This document shows positions 57,904 through 64,000 of a DNA stretch of 64,000 nt, piece after piece (positions within the stretch are counted from its first letter, which is position 1; every line of letters starts with the position of its first letter). Origin of the DNA: Setomelanomma holmii (lineage: Eukaryota > Ascomycota > Dothideomycetes > Pleosporales > Phaeosphaeriaceae); assembly GCA_010015745.1 (NCBI GenBank), contig ML978283.1:22193-86192 (forward strand). Reading direction: 5' to 3'. The position numbers and the translations under genes were made by a program. Under the pieces are notes generated by a model that had not been told where the DNA came from, made no database searches, and was given only the letters and a program-made list of their open reading frames with translations.

Positions 57904-59258
57904 GATGAGAGAATTCTTTTAGTCCTTGCGAGGAAAGAAGTGAATATGGCGACCTCATTCGAGATTGAGGACCTGAACATACAGGTGTCCGATGTCTTGG
58001 AAGGGCAGCAACAAAGCCGGGCAGGATAGTCTGAGCCTCAGACTATCCTTGAGTATCTCTTCTAGACTTTTGCTCTGAGATATAATTCAAGAAAAGTGCC
58101 ACGAAACGTTCAAACCCTATGTACTGGTGAGACAAGTAGATAGCAGCTCGATTTCGTGGTAGCGTAGAGAGGCACACGATTAGATAGCTTGGCAGAGGTT
58201 TGAGGGGATATTCAGAAAGACCTAGCGCAATCTGCGGGGATCTGATTAGAGAACTTTGACATAACCAATACTTGTATTGCTTCAGCAAGATGTACGTGCT
58301 ACTACAATCTTGTTCCGTAGCCCAAGTCAACTTCTGGACCGCTCGCCGCGAGCTCCACCTTATCACCTAAGGCGGTCGGTCTGAGCCGAGAAAATGTTTG
58401 CACCGTGAGTAATTTTGGGCGACAAGTGCATTGTGCTGCAAGAAGTGTGCCGCGAGTAGCGTTGCTGGACCCATCAGTCATGCGTCATTCTAGGATGCAC
58501 CACTCTTGGCTCTCGGTCTGGATGTCACACTGCGTGACTTAAATCTTGAGATGAAACAGGGCGGTTCTTCCATGCGACGAGCCTTTGGTGCTGCACCTTA
58601 CCGGCCTCGCATGAATTGCTTCCATTTCCTCGCTCGCACTTGACCTCAGGCTTACAAACTTGCTCGATGTCGAGACTATCCAACATCATATGCCACATAC
58701 GTTCGATGAATATGCATGTAGCCTACGCTGCCGCCCAGCAGATGCGTGTTGACGCGAAGCTACAAGCTAGTCAGATCCTGCGTAACCTTACCGAGCTCGA
58801 ACCTCCTCCCAAGACATGGTAGTGGAGGTGACTGGGCGGAGCAAAGTCTTACGATCATCCTGGGCCATGGCTTGAATGCTCAAACATAGGCGTGGTGCAA
58901 CCGAGCTCTATCGGCTTCAAGGTATGTGCTGCGATGGCCAGCGAGCACACGTAACCAACTTGCATCATTCCCTTGCCACGATTGTTGCGCCACCGCAGCG
59001 TCAGAACCAATTGCATTTCGTCCGACGCGAGACCTAATCAAACGTTGCAGGGTTGCAAAAGATGACGAACGAATGAGGTTGCAGCCTCCAAAGATCTCTG
59101 TGGCTTGATTGGCTGTTGGGTCTGTCCCAATCATCTCCTCATTTTTTCGATACTCGACACACTGCTCCCACGTCGTGCGTGAGCGGTGAGCCTCAAACCG
59201 ATGCATGAGCGTCTTCCCGATTGAGCATCTATCGGAAAGTTTGTTGGCCTGCCCGATA
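57904..59258. other. Intergenic region before the transposons
   Basis: It holds one short ATG frame at 58667-58822 (51 residues, AYAAAQQMRVDAKLQAS, helix-like) without family support, and the possible extra exon near 57926-58030. No repeat is evident until the first terminal inverted repeat at 59259. Confidence 0.35.
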
Positions 59259-59303
59259 CCGTGCGCTACCGCATGCCGACCACCTCCGCGTGCCGACCAC
59301 GCC
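59259..59303 (+). repeat. Left terminal inverted repeat of element 1
   Basis: Begins CCGTGCGCTA next to a TA and contains two near-copies of CGCRTGCCGACCAC in the same direction, the kind of paired subsite a pogo transposase binds. Its partner is at about 61360-61407. Confidence 0.8.
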
Positions 59304-59387
59304 GCGCATCATAACACCAACTCACCACCAACTTTAAGACCCGTTATCTCTACCAACATAGAACTGATTGACAAGGCGGTTAAAGTA

Positions 59388-61250
59388 ATGAAATCGCACG
59401 ACTCCGGAGAACAACTCTCATACAAGAAGTGTGCGAATATCTTCAAAGTTAACTAATTAAACTACGTTGGCCCAAAGATGCAAGGGTGTTCAGGGCAGTA
59501 TGGCAGCCAAAAACGTTAACCAAAGAAAACTCAGCCTACAACAAGAGGCAGAGCTTATAGATTGAATCAAAGACCTTACAGGTTGAGGGCTTCCACCTAC
59601 TAGAGCCATGATGCGACGCTTTGCGTCTGAGATTGCCAAACAGCCTGTAGGAGAGACGTGGGTGGGGCGCTTTTTGAAGAGAAACAAGGACCATCTCATC
59701 TCCAAATGGGTGGCTGGTATGGACGCTGTACGTCACTGCGCTGACTTAGAGTACAACTACGACCTCTACTTTGATCTTCTCTATAAGAGGATAAAGCAGT
59801 ATAATGTGGAGCCCCGCCACATGTACAATATGGACAAGAAGGGCTTTATGATTGGAGTCACTTTAAGGACAAAGAGAGTCTTCTCAAAGAGCCTATGGGA
59901 GACAAAACAAGTCATAGACTCGCTCTAAGACGGCTCTCGTGAGTGGGTAACTGTCCTAGCATGTGCTTGTGCTAATGGAACAAGTCTTCCTCCAGGTCTC
60001 ATCTACCAGGCCCAGAACGGTAATATACGCTTGTCCTGGGTAGAGGATATTAAGGCCGGAAAGCACGACGTCTTTGTTACTTCATCTCCTTCTGGATAGA
60101 CGAACAAACGACGTAGGATTAGCCTGGCTTGAGCAGATCTTTGACCGCTGTACTAAGAAGAAAGCGCGCTCAAGTTACCGCCTCCTCATCTTAGATGGTC
60201 ATGGGAGTCACGTTACTATGGACTTCTTTGAGTATTGCAACAAGAACAAGATCCTCCTTGCTATCTTCCCCCTATTCAACTCACAGCCTACAGCCACTTG
60301 ATGTGGTATTGTTTGCGCCACTCTCAAGAACGTACACCCAAGAGCTCACCACCCATCTTCAATTCACCTAAGGGCTTATCTTAATCAATAAAGGCGACTT
60401 CTTCCCTTTGTTCTGGAAGGCCTGGACCTTCACTTTCAACCAGAGGCTCATTTTGACGTCCTTTGAAGCTACTGGTATATGGCTAATGGAGAGAGACGTC
60501 ATACTCAAAAGATTCCGCCCAAAGACACCAGAACATGATAGAGAGGCAGGAAGCTCGCCTATCCTCGCTGAAGAGGACTGGAGAAAGATGAGAGGCCTTG
60601 TAGAGAAGGCAGTAAAAGATGGGATAGAGAAGGAGGCAAAGAAGATCACTCTTTCCCTCCACCACCTCCAGACAAAAAAGGACCTTCTTGTCCATAAGAA
60701 CAAAGGTCTCCTGCACGCTCTCAACACTAAGAAGAAGCACTAGAAGAAGGGTAAGACTCTTGATCTTCAGCAGCGTCAAGAGTACCACGGAGGAGCTCAA
60801 TTCTGGTCTCCTGGAAAGTTCAGAGAGGCTCAGTTCCATGAGAGAGTAAGAGCGCGAGAGGAACTTGAGGAGAACCTCAAAAAAGCTGAGATGAAGGACC
60901 TCAGAGCTCAAGCTGCCTTTCTCAAGCAGAAAGAGGCAGAAGAAAAGCGTGTAGCGCGAGAGGCAGCCAAGGTGGAGAGGGAGAGGGAGAAGGAAAGATT
61001 GGCTGCACAAAGGGCTGTAGGAAAGCGCAAGAAACAACAGGAGAGAGAGGCTGCAACCGCCTAAAAATCTCTACAATTGTCCTAAAGAGGCAAGAGAGCA
61101 GCCTCATAAAAGCCTACGCGTGCTTAAAAGCGTGCGCGGGTTGCGCAGCCTGCTAAAGGTGGTGGTAGTAGTGGTGAGCCTACACGCCCACCACCCACCA
61201 AAACCACCACCAAGGGCCGCCGCGTCCAGGTACCTATCAAATATTGGTAG
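59388..61250 (+). pseudogene. Transposase of element 1, pogo/Fot family, broken
   Basis: The DDE transposase order is visible: an N-terminal helix-turn-helix region (LSYKKCANIFKVN, TLAQRCKGVQGS), KLSLQQEAELID, GETWVGRFLKRN, then the first catalytic block YNMDKKGF, DGSREWVTV, the second block LILDGHGSH, and the third, QPLDVVLFAPL, now in another frame. Stops interrupt it (after ELID, after KDLTG, before DGSREW, and others later), and there are at least two frame changes, near 59455 and near 60290. Most stops fit C-to-T or G-to-A changes. The charged coiled-coil C-terminus (FWSPGKFREAQ, long Glu/Lys/Arg run) ends in RVQVPIKYW at 61248. It should encode no active enzyme. Confidence 0.85.
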
Positions 61251-61359
61251 CCAAATTGATTAGAAGCATCACTTTACTACTCCACCACCAAATCTTGTGA
61301 TAATATCTACTGTGGGTGGCAGTAGTGCTTCAATTTTTACTGTGGGCAAGTGTAGCTTT

Positions 61360-61407
61360 GGTGGTTGGCACGCGGAGGTGGTCGGCACGCGGTACAGTAG
61401 CGCACTG
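61360..61407 (-). repeat. Right terminal inverted repeat of element 1
   Basis: The inverse of the left repeat, with the same two internal subsites and a few extra bases near the outer end. It is followed by TA at 61408-61409. Confidence 0.8.
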
Positions 61408-61431
61408 TAACCCGTATGCACCTTCCCGGTA

Positions 61432-61486
61432 ACGTGTTTTATAAGCGAGTGGACATTACAAGCGAGTCGTCACCCCACCAACTTTC
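61432..61486 (+). repeat. Left terminal inverted repeat of element 2
   Basis: 55 bases, an exact inverse match to 63275-63329. The octamer AAGCGAGT occurs twice inside in the same direction, about 19 bases apart, as likely transposase-binding subsites. Confidence 0.93.
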
Positions 61487-61511
61487 AGCGACGCATAAAC
61501 TCCTAACTATT

Positions 61512-63220
61512 ATGGCACCCCCAACTCAAGCCCAGCTCGCCTCTCGCGAGGCTCATATACACCTTGCAATCTCAGCTCTTGAACAAAACCAAATTCAGAC
61601 TGAGGCAGTCGCTGCGCAGACGTTTAGTGTCCCTTGAACTACACTCCATTGCCGATGCGCTAGCAAGCCTGCTCAACGCAATTGCCAGCCCAACTCAAAG
61701 AGGCTTACCCAGCTAGAAGAGGAGGTAATTGCTAGCTATATACTTGACCTGGATCAACGTGGATTTGCTCCTACCTTCGATGCTGTACGTGATATGGCTA
61801 ATAAGCTGCTGGCTGCGTGCGCTGCACATCGTGTGGGCATCCAATGGCCGCACAACTTTGTTAGGCGTACAGAGGGTCTTACGACGCGTTTCAATCGAGC
61901 GTAAGATATATAGAGAGCTCTACGCGAGGATCCTGTACTAATCAGACGCTGGTTTGAGCTTATAGAGCAGACAAAGGCCAAGTATGGCATCTGCAATGAG
62001 GACGTCTACAACTTCAACAAGGCTGGCTTTATGATGGGCAGGATTACAACTCAGCTCGTCGTGACAGGGTCAGAGAGAAGAGGCAGGCCAAAGGCTCTCT
62101 AGTCAGGCAATTGTGAGTGGGTGATGTTGATTGCTGCGATCAACGCAGCTGGCTGGTCAATCCTACCGTTCCTCATCTTTGCTGGCCGCTATTATCTATC
62201 TGCCTGGTACGAGGAGACAGAGATCCCACGCAATTGGGCGATCGCAGTCAGCGATAATGGCTGGACAACCAACGAGTTAGGAGTTGACTGGCTAAAGCAC
62301 TTTGATGCTCATACAAAGACTCGTGTTATAGGTGCACGTTGCCTGCATGTCCTTGACGGCCACAAGAGCCACCACTCTCTGAAATTTCGAGAGCTCTGCA
62401 AGGAGAACAATATCTACACGCTCTGCATGCCGCCTCACTCATCACACCTGCTGCAGCCACTTGACATTGGCTGCTTCTTGCTATTGAAGCGCGCGTACAG
62501 CCGTGAGATTGAGGCTCTGATCCGCCATCACATCAACCACATCACCAAGTTTGAGTTTCTGCCAGCCAGACTTACCAGCAAGCAAGTCAAGTCGTTCACC
62601 CTCGGAGACCCACTTACCTATCTAAGTAGGAGTTAAACTTGTATAGGAAACTGCTAGGCTCGAATAGGTAATCAAGCAAGTCAAGCCGTTTCTTCTAAGC
62701 CCCACTTAATTGCTTATTGGCAAGTCTGCTGCCAGCGTTCAAGGCAGCCTTTGATCAATCGTTCACAGCAGCTAATATCTGCTCAGCCTTTCGAGGCGCA
62801 GGCCTTGTTCCTCTCCAGCCAGACACTGTTCTGTCAAAGCTTGACGTGCAGCTGCGTACGCCTACTCCTGCTCTCGTAGAGGCTCTCTGAGAGGCTCGTA
62901 CGCCGAGCAACGTACGTGAGCTTGATGCTCAATTGACTTTAATACGTGATCGAGTTACTAGCCTTGAGAGGGCTAATGAGGCAGCAACAAAGCGTAGGCA
63001 GCGTAAAAAGAAGCGGATACAGAAGCAGGGGACTTTAACAAAGGGAGAAGGAGAGGATATACTCGCTCAAAGAGAGGCTGACCAGCAGATAGAGCGTGAA
63101 CAACGTCAAGGTGGATAGCAATCAGGCCTCAGTCGCCAGGCTCTGGCGCGCTGTAGGAGATGCAGAGAGACTGGGCATAACTCATCTACGTGGATAAAAG
63201 ATACTTTAGATACTGCTTAA
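61512..63220 (+). pseudogene. Transposase of element 2, pogo/Fot family with zinc knuckle, broken
   Basis: The start is ATG 61512 (MAPPTQAQLASREAHIHLAI). Conserved blocks follow: QLEEEVIASYILDLDQRGF, the first catalytic block YNFNKAGFMMG, CEWVMLIAAINAAGW, the second block LDGHKSHHS, and the third, SSHLLQPLDIGCF. The first block has Asn where the catalytic Asp is expected, a GAC-to-AAC change. Stops occur after QTFSVP, after RFNRA, inside RPKAL-SGNCEW (a CAG-to-TAG position with neighbouring Ser and Cys where Pro and Arg are usual) and after TYLSRS. The C-terminus has a coiled coil and a CCHC zinc knuckle (CRRCRETGHNSSTW) whose last Cys is Trp. The lesions are mostly C-to-T/G-to-A. No active enzyme is expected. 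Confidence 0.88.
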
Positions 63221-63274
63221 TATATCTCTATATTATCTCTTAACGTGGTTGAGATGTGCGTCTGTAGAGGTGTA

Positions 63275-63329
63275 GAAAGTTGGTGGGGTGACGACTCGCT
63301 TGTAATGTCCACTCGCTTATAAAACACGT
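63275..63329 (-). repeat. Right terminal inverted repeat of element 2
   Basis: 55 bases, an exact inverse match to 61432-61486, followed by the TA target-site copy. Confidence 0.93.
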
Positions 63330-63331
63330 TA

Positions 63332-64000
63332 AGTTAGGTACCGAGGATTACCCCTCAACGCCCGGACGGGTCAATGCCCGCTCACCAACATCAAAACAGC
63401 AGCTCAGTTTGAGGCTATTGAGCCACGTACGCTCGCTACGCTCGCTATTATCGCGATGTTTTTTAGTATTGAGTTCTATAGGCCTTGATTGATATATATA
63501 GCTATCTATATTTTGATGGGAGCTTGATTGCTCGGCCGTGTCGTGATTGAGATGGTGGTGGGCCTGCTGCAGCACCTGAGGCCTCACCACCACCCTGAGG
63601 CTGCACAGCGGCTCTCTTTTTTGAAGCTGCCTTGATAGAAGCCTTGAGCCTGCGTTTCTTACCCTTTTGGGAAGTGTTTTGAGCTTGTTGGAGTCGTTGT
63701 TGAGCTCTACGAGCCGCGGCTCGTGACGCTCGATCTGCAGCATCACAAGCCTTCTCTACTTGCCTTGCTATTCTAGCCTCAGCTCTAGCCTTACGCCTTA
63801 CTTCAATAGCCTGAGCTTTAACTTGCCTCTGCCCTTCACGATCGCAAGCTATCTCTACTTTTCGAAGTCCTTGTTGCTCTTCCTCAAGCTCTTGTTGGTG
63901 CTGGCGATCAAGTGCTTCCTTCACCTTCCTTGGAGACCAGAATATAGCTCCACCATGATTCTCCTTAGCTGACTCTAGAGGCAGAGCCTTGCCTCGCTTT
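63332..64000 (-). mobile_element. Pogo/Fot-like DNA transposon 3, cut by window edge
   Basis: The 3' part of a third element on the minus strand, starting within about 20 bases of element 2. The left boundary is inferred: the transposase 3' end is at 63502, and the sequence between may hold the terminal repeat, perhaps starting at CCGAGGATTA near 63341. The other end is outside the window, so the repeats cannot be checked. Confidence 0.7.
63502..64000 (-). CDS. Transposase of element 3, C-terminal part, open to edge
   Basis: The minus-strand frame is open from the window edge to TAG at 63502-63504, 166 codons without a stop. It begins KRGKALPLESAKENHGGAIF and then FWSPRKVKEAL, which matches the FWSPGKF block of element 1. 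A long charged coiled coil follows (EEEQQGLRKVEIACDREG, RRKARAEARIARQ). The end is a basic, Pro/Gly-rich tail, GRAIKLPSKYR, comparable to GRRVQVPIKYW of element 1. No lesion is visible in this part, unlike elements 1 and 2. The DDE core is beyond the edge, so activity is unknown. Confidence 0.75.
   Translation of the reverse strand, partial: KRGKALPLESAKENHGGAIFWSPRKVKEALDRQHQQELEEEQQGLRKVEIACDREGQRQVKAQAIEVRRKARAEARIARQVEKACDAADRASRAAARRAQQRLQQAQNTSQKGKKRRLKASIKAASKKRAAVQPQGGGEASGAAAGPPPSQSRHGRAIKLPSKYR

Larger units (their letters stand above)
59259..61407 (+). mobile_element. Pogo/Fot-like DNA transposon 1, inactive
   Basis: A 2149-base element bounded by terminal inverted repeats (59259 to about 59303, and about 61360-61407) and flanked by TA on both sides (59257-59258 and 61408-61409), as expected of Tc1/mariner-pogo insertion. 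It contains one broken transposase gene. The inverted repeats are not identical; the right one has about five extra bases near GTGCGCTA. Confidence 0.88.
61432..63329 (+). mobile_element. Pogo/Fot-like DNA transposon 2, inactive but with perfect ends
   Basis: A 1898-base element. The 55-base terminal inverted repeats at 61432-61486 and 63275-63329 are identical, and TA flanks both sides (61430-61431 and 63330-63331). It lies only 22 bases past the TA flank of element 1 on the same strand. The body holds one interrupted transposase gene. Confidence 0.93.

Noticed and set aside
63420..63480. Short repeats (GCTCGCTACGCTCGCT) as a possible CRISPR or satellite
   Set aside because: Only two partial units. 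More likely part of the end region of transposon 3.

Overview
This window is nuclear DNA of a filamentous ascomycete (Pezizomycotina; Dothideomycetes is my guess from gene style, not proven). The evidence is many short GT-AG introns of about 45-125 bases with CTAAY-type branch points, a Zn2Cys6 regulator, PDR-type ABC transporters, a HET-domain gene, a CDC24-type RhoGEF with a PB1 tail, and pogo/Fot-like transposons carrying C-to-T/G-to-A lesions like those of repeat-induced point mutation (RIP).

Layout. 0.2-1.2 kb: SIRT5-like sirtuin. 2.4-5.0 kb: nine-exon Zn2Cys6 transcription factor. 6.2-11.2 kb: first full-size PDR ABC transporter. 12.7-14.8 kb: ATP-type PEP carboxykinase. 15.5-17.4 kb: two small, poorly known genes, a C2H2 zinc-finger gene on the minus strand and a four-exon hypothetical on the plus strand. 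18.0-19.6 kb (minus): SWIB-domain SWI/SNF or RSC subunit. 20.2-21.5 kb: CodA-like amidohydrolase. 22.1-24.1 kb: PAH-like plus zinc-finger-like nuclear protein. 25.3-26.6 kb: secreted aldose 1-epimerase. 27.2-28.4 kb: hypothetical protein. 28.6-29.6 kb (minus): broken HET-domain gene. 30.0-30.2 kb (minus): 58-residue one-TM protein. 30.5-32.5 kb (minus): F-box/WD/RGG protein. 33.3-35.2 kb: degenerate G-alpha-like protein behind a STAND-type N-terminal helical domain. 36.4-38.3 kb: TRI12-like MFS transporter, whose 3' end is present again as a diverged duplicate near 39 kb. 40.0-43.2 kb (minus): Cdc24. 45.1-47.8 kb: FWD-1/beta-TrCP-like F-box/WD40 protein. 48.2-48.9 kb (minus): reconstructed small multi-exon gene. 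51.0-55.8 kb: second PDR ABC transporter. 57.2-57.9 kb: orphan three-exon gene. 59.3-64.0 kb: three pogo/Fot-like DNA transposons almost end to end, two of them broken and the third open to the window edge.

Most genes are core single genes, not a cluster. PEPCK is gluconeogenic, the mutarotase handles sugars, the SWIB protein and sirtuin act in chromatin or metabolism, and Cdc24 acts in polarity. Three efflux-type transporters (two PDR, one MFS) and a Zn2Cys6 regulator just upstream of the first ABC gene suggest drug or metabolite export, but I see no biosynthetic core gene. The most unusual item is the STAND-N/pseudo-G-alpha protein at 33.3-35.2 kb. The transposon tract at the right end is the accessory part of the window. 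Splice sites were placed by eye using consensus, reading phase and family similarity; every multi-exon model given with exact exons sums to a multiple of three.
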